Part shown: positions 49,350 to 59,038 of the stretch, in pieces
Numbering within the stretch: position 1 is the first letter of the stretch
Layout: each line of letters opens with the position of its first letter
DNA from: Rikenellaceae bacterium
GTDB taxonomy: Bacteria > Bacteroidota > Bacteroidia > Bacteroidales > Rikenellaceae
Length of the DNA: 64,000 nt
Assembly (NCBI GenBank): GCA_015059785.1
Contig: SUZS01000004.1
Span: forward strand, 1-64,000
Direction: 5' to 3'
Made by a program: the position numbers and the translations under genes
Notes under the pieces: model-generated
The model's database searches: none
What the model saw: only the letters and a program-made list of their open reading frames with translations
What the model was told of the DNA's origin: nothing

Positions 49350-50174
49350 TTATCTTAGAGATTTACTTTTATTCAAAATTCTATCATACTCTCCCGACTG
49401 ATACCATATTAATAACTCTGCAGCTCGTTGTACAAGCCAAGGCATACAGGCGGCATTGATAGAGAGATATTTTACCATCTCATCAAATAATCCAGAATGG
49501 TTCTTGTTAAAATCTATTGCCTGCTGAATAAATGACTTGATATGAATCTGGTTATGGTATTTCTTTGGTAATCCCGCCATCTTTATCATTGTCTTTATAG
49601 CAACCTCAATATCTTGGCAGCATAAAAGTCCCATGCGGTCAGCCGTAAAGTCAGACACACGATACCAATTAAGCAGAGGCATCTTAATCAAACTCATTAT
49701 AACACCCATTTCGGTGCCTACTATCGGACGATACATAGCCTCAGTCAACATATGATATGTTTTATGACCGCACTTCATATGCCCCAGTTCGTGACCAATC
49801 AAGAAGTTTAGCTCCTCGGCTGTCAATAAATCTATTGAACCAGATGGGAAAACTATTCGTTTACTCTTTTCGCCAACAGAAAAAGAACCAATATGATAAA
49901 ACCAGTTTATAGAGCAATTTGGAATCTCTTCCATATCAAGTATTCTGCAAGCTTCTCTAATCTGACTATTCAATGTGGAAAGGCATTGTGTTGATACATT
50001 TATACCCTCTCCCGAATATTCTATAGCTGCATACTTCTCCATAACACTGCCGACTGTTTTTTCAACAACGGTCTTAAACCCTGGAATCTTTTTCAGGGTA
50101 TCCATCGTTGATTTGTCTTCAGGATGTAGAATAGTTGAAACATCTAATCCTTTTATGGCTGTTCTTAGTTTCAT
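49350..50174 (-). CDS. M48-like metallopeptidase
   Basis: LNFLIGHELGHMKCGHKTYH; SDFTADRMGLLCCQD. Confidence 0.88.
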   Translation of the reverse strand: MKLRTAIKGLDVSTILHPEDKSTMDTLKKIPGFKTVVEKTVGSVMEKYAAIEYSGEGINVSTQCLSTLNSQIREACRILDMEEIPNCSINWFYHIGSFSVGEKSKRIVFPSGSIDLLTAEELNFLIGHELGHMKCGHKTYHMLTEAMYRPIVGTEMGVIMSLIKMPLLNWYRVSDFTADRMGLLCCQDIEVAIKTMIKMAGLPKKYHNQIHIKSFIQQAIDFNKNHSGLFDEMVKYLSINAACMPWLVQRAAELLIWYQSGEYDRILNKSKSLR

Positions 50175-50258
50175 ATCTAATGTGATTTTACTATTACAAA
50201 TATCAACATACTGTCTATCAAGTTGCTTGTGATTCTATGGGAGAGATAGATTAAGATG

Positions 50259-50777
50259 TTAAAATTTCAATAGCATCAAAAACTGTTTCCAACCTAAGCT
50301 GTCAAGTTTTCGTTGCATAAGACGAAAACCGTCGCCATATATTTCATCAGCAAAGTCTCTAACGGCTATTGCTTCATTATTACCCTCTTTTGTAAACTCT
50401 GTTCTAAGTACATAATACGACAATACTTGGCAGAATCCTTCGTTCTCTACTTCAGTGACTTTAATATTGTTTTGGCATATCCATGCATGTCCTATTTCAT
50501 GAGCTAGCGTAGATATTGTACATAACAAAGATTGCTTTTCAACAACCCATATTTTACTTCCAAAACCTAGATTAAAATGTAATCCTATAGCCCTTTTGCT
50601 ATGTTCGTCCATTTGTTCGCGGGTTACTATTTCAAATTTAATGCGTTTTCTTTCGGGGACAATACCTACATTGTCCAATAGCCGCATTGCTTTGTCTATA
50701 GCTTCACCAAAAAGCTTAGTATCAGTGATCGTAAGAATCTGATTCAGTCGTTTGTCCGATGACTCGAAGTAAAACAT
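50259..50777 (-). CDS. DA1-like zinc peptidase domain protein
   Basis: TLAHEIGHAWICQNNIKVTEVENEGFCQVLSYYVL...YGDGFRLMQRKLDSLG matches the HExxHAW / EVEEGxCQVL / YGxGFR pattern of DA1 peptidases. Confidence 0.75.
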   Translation of the reverse strand: MFYFESSDKRLNQILTITDTKLFGEAIDKAMRLLDNVGIVPERKRIKFEIVTREQMDEHSKRAIGLHFNLGFGSKIWVVEKQSLLCTISTLAHEIGHAWICQNNIKVTEVENEGFCQVLSYYVLRTEFTKEGNNEAIAVRDFADEIYGDGFRLMQRKLDSLGWKQFLMLLKF

Positions 50778-50792
50778 CCTTAGAAAATATAA

Positions 50793-50829
50793 AGAGCCCG
50801 TCTAATAACTAACCAGTTAGACAGGCTCT
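50793..50829 (-). terminator. Hairpin terminator downstream of Hsp70-3
   Basis: AGAGCCcGTCTAA...TTAGACaGGCTCT. Confidence 0.8.
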
Positions 50830-50839
50830 AATAAATCTG

Positions 50840-52357
50840 CTATTTATCCTTAGAATTATCCAAATTTAACTCTATGTATGTTTTCTCAATATGCGACTTG
50901 TGTTTTGCATAGAATTGAGTCCATAAATCCCAATCAATAACAGTAGTCTTTTTATCTTGATTATTACATAGTGCCTCAATATCGTCTAATAATGATGCTA
51001 CTATTTCTATTTCATATGTCTCAAAACTTAGTATACCTGAATTATCAAGTTTGAACACTGTTATAACTACATGCTCTCCAGAGTACTTTAGATTAATTTC
51101 TATTGAATCTAGTAGGTTGTTATCATCAAATTTCTCCTTATCACCTTCGCACACACCACTAACCAACTTATGTTGTCCATTCTGTATGAATGCAATGCTT
51201 GCGACTTGAGTAGGCAATTTCGTTCCTGCTTTAATTAAGATGGCGTTAAATTTTACGCCAGTCTCATAGTTATAAACATCAGTTCCCAGTGACATCGAAC
51301 AAACAGTTTTAACGATACCAGGATGAGGATGTGGAGTTGTTAGCATGTGATGATTCCAAGCTGCACCCTCTGCAACTACTGTGTCCAAATTGGTTGAAGC
51401 AAAAGGTTCTTTTCCTACACATTCTGCAATAGTCTCTCTGATAATAGGGTGCTTACAAGATCCTCCTACAAGGATATACCTGTCAATCTCATCTAATGAT
51501 TTTCCAGAGTTTGCGACAGTCGTTTTTATGGTGTCACAAATCTGTTTCAGATAGTCTTTAATAAGGTTTTTGTATTGGTCGCGAGAAAGAGTCGTCTTAA
51601 CAAATGGACAGTCAATCTCTGCAACATCAGCTGATGCCAAATCTATTTTTGCCTTTTCAGCATAAACTTGCAACTCTAATTTATCCTTAAACCCTTTAGC
51701 TCCCTCTTCCTTAATGAGCCAATCAACGATGCATCTGTCAAACACAACGCCACCTAAGCAAGGGTCTCCACCAGGTGTGCCCAATACCTCATAAACTGGC
51801 TCTTCGTTCTCTTTGTGATAATGAAGGACAGCAACATCAAAAGTGCCACCACCAAGATCAACGACAACTAATGTTTGTTCACTTTGGCGATTCTGGGCAT
51901 AGCATATTGCGGCTGCGACTGGCTCTGGGACTAGTAAAAGCGGCTTTAGCCCCGCATTTAATGCAGCTTCGTAAGTTGCATTTTTCGCCTTAGTGCCGAA
52001 ATAAGCAGGAACTGTAATTACTACATCATTAACAACATCGTTTAACTCTGCCTCAGCCATTTGCTTTAATTTCTTAAGAATTAGGCTGGCTGCCTTCATT
52101 GGAGTTATATCTTTTCCTTCTTTATGATATACGACATCCTTGCCCATATCTCTTTTTGTAGACTCTAAGATCTTCTCAGGGACAATGGCCATGCGATTCT
52201 TAGCTTTGTGGCCAACTTCAATCTTGTCACCATCAAAAAGTAATACAGACGGAGTTGTTGTGTGTCCTTCTAACGAGAGGACTTTGACCCTTCCATCCTT
52301 GTAATAGCTCACAACACTATTAGTTGTGCCAAGGTCAATACCAATAATTTGACTCAT
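50840..52357 (-). CDS. Hsp70 family protein (Hsp70-3), no canonical alpha-lid
   Basis: IGIDLGTTNSVVSYYKDG; LVVVDLGGGTFDVAVLHY; ILVGGSCKHPIIRE; 505 aa. Confidence 0.93.
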   Translation of the reverse strand: MSQIIGIDLGTTNSVVSYYKDGRVKVLSLEGHTTTPSVLLFDGDKIEVGHKAKNRMAIVPEKILESTKRDMGKDVVYHKEGKDITPMKAASLILKKLKQMAEAELNDVVNDVVITVPAYFGTKAKNATYEAALNAGLKPLLLVPEPVAAAICYAQNRQSEQTLVVVDLGGGTFDVAVLHYHKENEEPVYEVLGTPGGDPCLGGVVFDRCIVDWLIKEEGAKGFKDKLELQVYAEKAKIDLASADVAEIDCPFVKTTLSRDQYKNLIKDYLKQICDTIKTTVANSGKSLDEIDRYILVGGSCKHPIIRETIAECVGKEPFASTNLDTVVAEGAAWNHHMLTTPHPHPGIVKTVCSMSLGTDVYNYETGVKFNAILIKAGTKLPTQVASIAFIQNGQHKLVSGVCEGDKEKFDDNNLLDSIEINLKYSGEHVVITVFKLDNSGILSFETYEIEIVASLLDDIEALCNNQDKKTTVIDWDLWTQFYAKHKSHIEKTYIELNLDNSKDK

Positions 52358-52381
52358 AATAAAAATATTTTAAGTGAATAT

Positions 52382-54478
52382 TTAGAAATTAGGAATTGAA
52401 ACAATCGCTTTACGATTATATGCTGGGGTCAAAGATTGAATCTTTACTCCAACCTGTATAATATCAACGATTAAGTCGTTTTCCTTACTATATGCTAAGC
52501 GCATTTCCTCGCTGATAGAAAAGAGCCTGAAAACATCACATCTTGAATCAAATGTATGTATCTGATCATTCATTCTGTCAACAAATAGGCGAGGATAGAT
52601 AATCTCAATGCCAAAGTCGTTAAATAACATTGTTAGGCGATTGAAAATCTGCTCAATCTTATCAACATTAAATTTGTTTCCAATTAAAATTTCATTAATC
52701 CAATCAGCTTGTATATACATATATAGTTTGGCTAACTTGCTAAATGTATCACCTTGGGCGAGATTTTTAAGGAAACTTGATACAAGTTTGGTTTTAACTT
52801 CACTGTTGGTCATTTCGTATAAATCTTTGCCAAAGAACTGGGTCGGATTATTCATCACTTGTTGTCTCCAACGGCTATAGTAAGTTGTAACACCTTCATC
52901 TACATCCTTGACACCATTTAGTATTGGATGTACTAGTTTTCTCTTAAGTTCACCCTCTTCAACATCTTTTAACGCATCCAAAATGTCCTCACTTACCTCT
53001 TTAAGAGTGTCGTCTATTTGGAGTAAGTACATGTTTTGGCGGTCTATACTTGATAGTTTATTTTTAAGTCTGGCAATTTCGTTTTGAAGTAGGCTGATTT
53101 GCTGGAGTTTTTCTTCGATAATTGATCTTAGGCTAGCAATTTCGCCATTCAACTCGTTAATATTCTGCTTGAGATTCTCGTTCTCTAATTTGAGCTTTTG
53201 CTTCTCTTCAATAGCCTTAGATAATTTGCTCTGCAAACCGGCCATCTCAGCAATTTTCTTCTCAATTTGCTCGTCTCGCTCTTTGAGCATCGTCTCTAGA
53301 GTAGCAATCTTAGCATTTAGACTTTCTACATCTGGGTTGTCATGAGGCTCTTTAGATATAGAGTCTGGAGTTGCTTCAAGATTGAGAATTTGAAGAACTC
53401 TCTGTTTGAAGTCATTATCAATGTTAGACAGTAAGCTGCTAAGTAGAGAGATCTTCTCCTCTTCATTGTCATTAAGTCTGTCTCGATACTCTTGTTCGAA
53501 CTTACCTCGATCTTTATCAATTCTTGTCTGCTTCTTCTTGTCGATAAAATTAGTGATTCTCTTGCGAAGGATAAATACAAGCAATGCCAGAATAATTATT
53601 CCTGCAATACCCCATATTAAGAATTTGTTCTCCTTGCAGAAGTTACAGACACCACAGAGAGATGTTTCTTCTGATGTTATGTTTATTGTTGTAAGTATCC
53701 TATTCTCTATTTTGTGACCAAAATACTCATCTTCATACTCTGCGCAATAATATACATTAATAGTTCCTTTTGAGGCTAAAGAATCCTTGCTTATTATGAT
53801 ATCCCCCTCTTCATTAGGCTCAATATCCCGACCGTCAATAGTATACCCAATTTCAACTTTATTGTTTTTTACATCAATCACAGGTATTGGAATATCATTT
53901 TTAAGCGTATCTTTGCTAATATTTATGGTATCGGCCTCAGGAAGTTTAACCCTTAATCTATTTTTCCAAACAGCCTTTTGAGCAGCGTCATCACCATTAT
54001 CAAATGACTTTACTTTATACTCTTTTTCATTAAAAGTTAAAGTAGGCAAAGAGCCCTTCTTGATGATAATGTGAGAACGTGACAAGTCATTTCCACTACA
54101 GTCATTTACCATTGTACCGCTGTGTTTTTCGGCATCTTTTGTTTTAGTCGTCGTTTTGCCATCTTCGTTCGTCTTATATGCTCCAATGAATATTGCCTCA
54201 TTTGCGTACATTAATTGATTAAGACGATCTGTTCTAGTTCTAGTGGTACCGTCTATCAGGTCTTTATAAGCAACTATTCTAGGATATATTTTTAACTCTT
54301 CATCATTATTAAAACTAATGTATATAATATTATTGTCTATGTCCTCAACAATGCGATCACTCTTCCATTCAAGTGTTGAGTTGCCTATAACCAAAGAATC
54401 CTTAAGTTTTGTAGCGTCGCTAGCAAAAACTTCGCTTATTGTTATAGATAATATGAAAAAGAATAATAGTTTTTTCAT
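52382..54478 (-). CDS. Signal peptide - extracytoplasmic domain - TM - long coiled coil - C-terminal domain protein
   Basis: MKKLLFFFILSITISEVFA; CGVCNFCKENKFLIWGIAGIIILALLVFILRKR; heptad-like Glu/Lys/Leu run. Confidence 0.85.
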   Translation of the reverse strand: MKKLLFFFILSITISEVFASDATKLKDSLVIGNSTLEWKSDRIVEDIDNNIIYISFNNDEELKIYPRIVAYKDLIDGTTRTRTDRLNQLMYANEAIFIGAYKTNEDGKTTTKTKDAEKHSGTMVNDCSGNDLSRSHIIIKKGSLPTLTFNEKEYKVKSFDNGDDAAQKAVWKNRLRVKLPEADTINISKDTLKNDIPIPVIDVKNNKVEIGYTIDGRDIEPNEEGDIIISKDSLASKGTINVYYCAEYEDEYFGHKIENRILTTINITSEETSLCGVCNFCKENKFLIWGIAGIIILALLVFILRKRITNFIDKKKQTRIDKDRGKFEQEYRDRLNDNEEEKISLLSSLLSNIDNDFKQRVLQILNLEATPDSISKEPHDNPDVESLNAKIATLETMLKERDEQIEKKIAEMAGLQSKLSKAIEEKQKLKLENENLKQNINELNGEIASLRSIIEEKLQQISLLQNEIARLKNKLSSIDRQNMYLLQIDDTLKEVSEDILDALKDVEEGELKRKLVHPILNGVKDVDEGVTTYYSRWRQQVMNNPTQFFGKDLYEMTNSEVKTKLVSSFLKNLAQGDTFSKLAKLYMYIQADWINEILIGNKFNVDKIEQIFNRLTMLFNDFGIEIIYPRLFVDRMNDQIHTFDSRCDVFRLFSISEEMRLAYSKENDLIVDIIQVGVKIQSLTPAYNRKAIVSIPNF

Positions 54479-54507
54479 GGGTTTGATATTTTGATTTATT
54501 GTCTTCA

Positions 54508-57500
54508 CTATAAGTATGGCCACATACTTTCATTAAAACTCTTGCTATCTGTTACATCGATTCGTAATGGAGCAGTTGCTTCGTCGTGAATCATACCTGC
54601 ATAGAATAACATTTCGCCATCAGCATTTACGACTATTCTTACAGGAACACTCCTTAATTCAGAAGCTGTTGCTACAGTTTGACGAGTGTTGAATGGGTAC
54701 ATCTCTGTTATTAAGTCGCGGCATCCAGCATCCCAATCTTTCGCAGTGTCATTTGAATAACTTTGAACAAAATACGCCACAGAACCACCTCTAAGGTCTA
54801 GTTTGATCTCTCTCCTATCATGGGCATTATATCTGTCAGTATCGTACTGGTAGATGTACACGCCATTTGTGGAATTATCATCAAGGTTAGGTGCTTTTGT
54901 TGGCCTCGTCTTCGGATTTAATAACTCGCAATAAGCAGTCTGACCATTTGGTGTTGTGTAAACAACTCCATATGATGCATACAAGTTGCGATTGCGAATT
55001 TTTACGATACTTGCTGTGTCAGAGTAGATGGTTGCAAAATACAGCGCACCTTCTGATACAATGGTCTTTAGAGTATCGCCTTGTAGTTTGATCTTATAGC
55101 TTGTAACTCCACCGTTCCACTTTTGAACAGCCTGCATAACATTCTCTTCAATGCTCGAACTACCGTTACCGAATTGTACACTTCGTCCTGACAAAATTAC
55201 GGTATCAATAGGGGTCTCTCCCTCTTCATATCCGTTAACCTTAAAGAAATTGTCTAACAAATTATGTGTTACTTCTGTAATGAATTCACTAATTAAGCGG
55301 TGACCTCTAATTCTTCTCAGGTCAATAGGAATATTGTCAATCGTCGTTTCCTTTAACATTTCTCCATTCCACTCGCTAAATGTTATTTCATCTTCGCTGA
55401 ATAATGAAACTTTTAGTTTGGTCTTAATGAAATGTTTTAACTTACTAGCAAGTCTTTGAAGATTAGTGTCATTTCTAACATAACTTGGTGTTATTATGCT
55501 CTCAGGAAAAATTGGATGAGTGTCAATCAATACTCGTGCTAAAATGTAATCGAGGTAATTTCCTGCTTTGTTTAGACCAATTTTCGCCTTAATCTCAAGC
55601 TTCTTACATTCATCATCGTCTGGCTCAATAGAAAAATATGTAACATCGAGTGTTCCTGCTCCCATATCAAACGCAAGGATATGTTCACTCTCGTTTCTAA
55701 GTTGGTCTCTCTCTTCCTCACTCCTATCTCTGTTTAACTGTTGCCATTTGTGTATATAGTAACATGCAATAGCATCAGATTCACTAACAAACCATATATA
55801 TTCTGGTCGTATTTCTGGCAATGTATCTACAACAATACGACGAATGTAGTCCATATGGCGAGAAGTATATGTGTTTGGTACCGTAAGAACCAGCTTATTC
55901 GCTCTCTTATTGAGCTTATTTATGGATGGTAATATGAAATCTCGGAAGAGACTATCATATGTTGCCTTGAAAATCTGCTCAATTGTTAATTCAGCGTCAG
56001 CCATACTAACAACACTCTCATCATCTTGATTAATCTTGTATTGCAAAGTAGAATATGATGAAATATTTGGCAGATGGTTGTATCCTACAAGGGCTTTCAT
56101 ATATGGTAACATCATGCCATTGTTGCCCTGAAATTGAGGCTCTGATGGGGATAACCAGAGCAGTCGCTTATCATACTGGTGGGCGTTCAATACTCCAGCA
56201 ATAGACCTAAATATAACATTTGAGGACAGGAATGGAGTCCCTTCCTCAAAACGGGGAGATTGTAGTACAGGAGCCACATTCTGAAGAAGCTCGAGTAGTC
56301 TTTCATCTAGGTTGAGAACCTGTGTGTTTCTGTAACTTCCGTCTCCAAATGCCGCAACAGATGCAGAGGTGCCATAATCAACACAGAGCCAGTCACATCC
56401 AGGATCTTTTTCAACATCAAAGTCTAGTATTCCGCAGAAGTGGGACATAGGGGTTTCGTCTTCTATGTACTCTCCGTCTATGTCCTCAAAGTAATCAAAC
56501 TCAAGTCTAGCTGAAATACTAACTCTGTTTTCATTCATGTTTGAGACCTTATTATGCTCTAATTCATAACAAATTGTTTCGTATGAATTAGGAGCATTGT
56601 AGAATTTGTCTAAAACAGGGACATTTGTTGGCGTTAAAGCTTCAATAATAGCTTTGCTTGTTTCGGAACTAGATATAAAACTTAGATTAAAATTGCGTAT
56701 AATTACTGATGCATATGCACAATTGCTAACAGATGAGGCTGCATTTCCAATCTGTATTTTAATAATCTCGCTTCCTCCAGCAAAACGATTCTGAGTTCCA
56801 GCTCTAAACTCAATCCACTTAAATAAACCCAGGTGGAGTTCATTGTCATTCAATAAGTCCATGCCATTAATCTTTACTAAGAGCTGAGTTTGCTGAGTGT
56901 CTTGTTTTATGGTAAACGGCACTATCTTATTCTCTATGTTCGATGTATTGAGATTCTTGATAGATAAACCCATTGAGGTATTTAGAGGTCTGGCTGTTGG
57001 GTTACCGATTCGTTGCATATCAATGTATATGGGAATACGAATTTCATTCTGTGCAACAATATTCTGTAACATTAATTCATCAATATCAATTGTTTTTATA
57101 AGTGATGAATGTAATTCATTATGACATAGGCCAGAGTTTACATCATAGAAAGGGTTGCTTTCAGTTATCTCAGACACATCTCCCCATGAAACAATGTCGG
57201 CATCAAACCTGTCGTTATATCGTAGGGAAATTCCAATGTTTAAGTTTTCAGCATATCTGACTGGAGTGTTGTTTAGAATACATAAGTTGCCTAATAAAAC
57301 TCGGTCAGAGTTTGTAAAAGTTAATTGGTCTGTTTCTACGAACTCGAATCTAGTATTTAAGCTTGGAGTGGACTTGTGCATACGGATATGTACTACATTT
57401 GAGACAGATGTTTCAATGCCACCATTGTCCTTAATGCCATGGATGGTATATTTTACATCAAACTCTGTCAGCTTAACATCGCTGCAGTCTACTATAGCAT

Positions 57501-57789
57501 TTGGAGCAATAATAACTTGATAGTTGTTATCATAGCTTGTCAAATTGATTTGTGACAAAACGGCTCCTCTTAGATTATTATTAGAGCCCGTGAAATGCAA
57601 TAAAAATAGGTCTCCGCTAATGCTAATTGAGTCGGGTATGTAATCAATAGTTATCCAAAGTTTATGATAAACGATGGATAAGGCTCTTAATTGTCCAAAA
57701 ATGTTGTACTGTTTCTCAATGGATAGCGTTCTGACATCCAAAATTTGTTCTTGAGATTGCTGACCAAAATATCGTGTTATTTCGCTCAT
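54508..57789 (-). CDS. Giant Hsp70/actin-fold ATPase-like protein (1093 aa)
   Basis: DWLCVDYGTSASVAAFGDG (phosphate 1), HILAFDMGAGTLDVTYFS (phosphate 2), TVILSGRSVQFGNGSS (adenosine motif); ~460-aa N-terminal extension. Confidence 0.85.
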   Translation of the reverse strand: MSEITRYFGQQSQEQILDVRTLSIEKQYNIFGQLRALSIVYHKLWITIDYIPDSISISGDLFLLHFTGSNNNLRGAVLSQINLTSYDNNYQVIIAPNAIVDCSDVKLTEFDVKYTIHGIKDNGGIETSVSNVVHIRMHKSTPSLNTRFEFVETDQLTFTNSDRVLLGNLCILNNTPVRYAENLNIGISLRYNDRFDADIVSWGDVSEITESNPFYDVNSGLCHNELHSSLIKTIDIDELMLQNIVAQNEIRIPIYIDMQRIGNPTARPLNTSMGLSIKNLNTSNIENKIVPFTIKQDTQQTQLLVKINGMDLLNDNELHLGLFKWIEFRAGTQNRFAGGSEIIKIQIGNAASSVSNCAYASVIIRNFNLSFISSSETSKAIIEALTPTNVPVLDKFYNAPNSYETICYELEHNKVSNMNENRVSISARLEFDYFEDIDGEYIEDETPMSHFCGILDFDVEKDPGCDWLCVDYGTSASVAAFGDGSYRNTQVLNLDERLLELLQNVAPVLQSPRFEEGTPFLSSNVIFRSIAGVLNAHQYDKRLLWLSPSEPQFQGNNGMMLPYMKALVGYNHLPNISSYSTLQYKINQDDESVVSMADAELTIEQIFKATYDSLFRDFILPSINKLNKRANKLVLTVPNTYTSRHMDYIRRIVVDTLPEIRPEYIWFVSESDAIACYYIHKWQQLNRDRSEEERDQLRNESEHILAFDMGAGTLDVTYFSIEPDDDECKKLEIKAKIGLNKAGNYLDYILARVLIDTHPIFPESIITPSYVRNDTNLQRLASKLKHFIKTKLKVSLFSEDEITFSEWNGEMLKETTIDNIPIDLRRIRGHRLISEFITEVTHNLLDNFFKVNGYEEGETPIDTVILSGRSVQFGNGSSSIEENVMQAVQKWNGGVTSYKIKLQGDTLKTIVSEGALYFATIYSDTASIVKIRNRNLYASYGVVYTTPNGQTAYCELLNPKTRPTKAPNLDDNSTNGVYIYQYDTDRYNAHDRREIKLDLRGGSVAYFVQSYSNDTAKDWDAGCRDLITEMYPFNTRQTVATASELRSVPVRIVVNADGEMLFYAGMIHDEATAPLRIDVTDSKSFNESMWPYL

Positions 57790-57810
57790 ATGTGAATTAT
57801 TTTTTTTATT

Positions 57811-59034
57811 TTATATTGTGTGGTCATCTGTTTTACTCTTATATTGAGTAGATTTCCATATGATAAATATCATTATTCCTAGAAATATGAGGAAAAAAAT
57901 TACCCGCCAAGTCGCTGCTGCTACATTTTGGTTATTAGTCCAGAATGAAATGTTATACAAACCATCAGTTAGTGGGATAAAACTTAATATTTCCGCATCC
58001 TTTTCCAACACAATCTTTATGCTACGATTAAGTCCCTCAGCTCCTCGAAGCTTATCACCATCAGGAGATAGAATAGTGTGATTATAAACATTATCAATTA
58101 GTTGAACCCACGTTCTAAAATTAATAGATATATTATCTTTACCAAGTTGTTCTACCAAACTTTTAGGAATGTCAAATATCACATCTTGATTCAATTTTAC
58201 AGAACGTATTTCATTGTGCCCTTCAACAGGAAGAAATGCGTCAGATGATATAAAACGATAATTTGGATTGTCTAGTTGATTAATCTTGAATACCGCCTTA
58301 TAGCCATCTTTTGTACGAGTTGCTGTTATTATATGAGGAAAATCTAGTACTGATTCAATAGAAAAATATTGTTGTATAGGAATTACCTCAAACAAGGAAA
58401 TATACCCCTCTCTATTATTTTTTGATATGTTTTTTTCACCTATAAGATTGTAAAAATAATTTTGTTGAACATTAATCATGTTCTGCATTATTTCCTTTTT
58501 AATTCTTTTAATACCTGTTGGTGAAGCCTCCTCAATCTCTTTACCGTAATTATCATTACCATTGTAGTGATTATCCGTGACAAGGAATAGGTAAGTCTTA
58601 TTTACTAGCGGAGTGTCTTTAAGATCCATAAATCTCAAAATTGAGTATGGCCTTGAGATTGTAAGCAAAGAATACCCGTCTGTATTATTGCCACCTTGAT
58701 TCCTCATCTCGGCAAGTTTAGTTGCATCAAATGAATTTAGAATATTGTCATTGCTACTAAATTCAGCAAAAGTACAGAATGGCTTGATATATTCATCCAG
58801 ATTTTTAGCGTTTTCGCTCACAGAGAATCCTTGTATTGACGCGTATCCGCTATTTATGCCTTGCTCTGTGAGCATTTGGGAAATACATATCGTCATTTCG
58901 TTAATGATATGTTTTGTTTCGCATTTTACAATATCTGTTTTTAGGTCTATAGATACTATAACATGATTATCGTTATTACAATAACTACTGAAGTGCAATA
59001 GGCATAATACTGAAATCAACAATATTTTTTTCAT
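57811..59034 (-). CDS. Secreted/TM-anchored hypothetical protein, possible vWA-like domain
   Basis: Signal peptide; HVIVSIDLKTD... TYLFLVTDNHYNG; C-terminal TM WRVIFFLIFLGIMIFIIWK. Confidence 0.75.
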   Translation of the reverse strand: MKKILLISVLCLLHFSSYCNNDNHVIVSIDLKTDIVKCETKHIINEMTICISQMLTEQGINSGYASIQGFSVSENAKNLDEYIKPFCTFAEFSSNDNILNSFDATKLAEMRNQGGNNTDGYSLLTISRPYSILRFMDLKDTPLVNKTYLFLVTDNHYNGNDNYGKEIEEASPTGIKRIKKEIMQNMINVQQNYFYNLIGEKNISKNNREGYISLFEVIPIQQYFSIESVLDFPHIITATRTKDGYKAVFKINQLDNPNYRFISSDAFLPVEGHNEIRSVKLNQDVIFDIPKSLVEQLGKDNISINFRTWVQLIDNVYNHTILSPDGDKLRGAEGLNRSIKIVLEKDAEILSFIPLTDGLYNISFWTNNQNVAAATWRVIFFLIFLGIMIFIIWKSTQYKSKTDDHTI

Positions 59035-59038
59035 ATGA

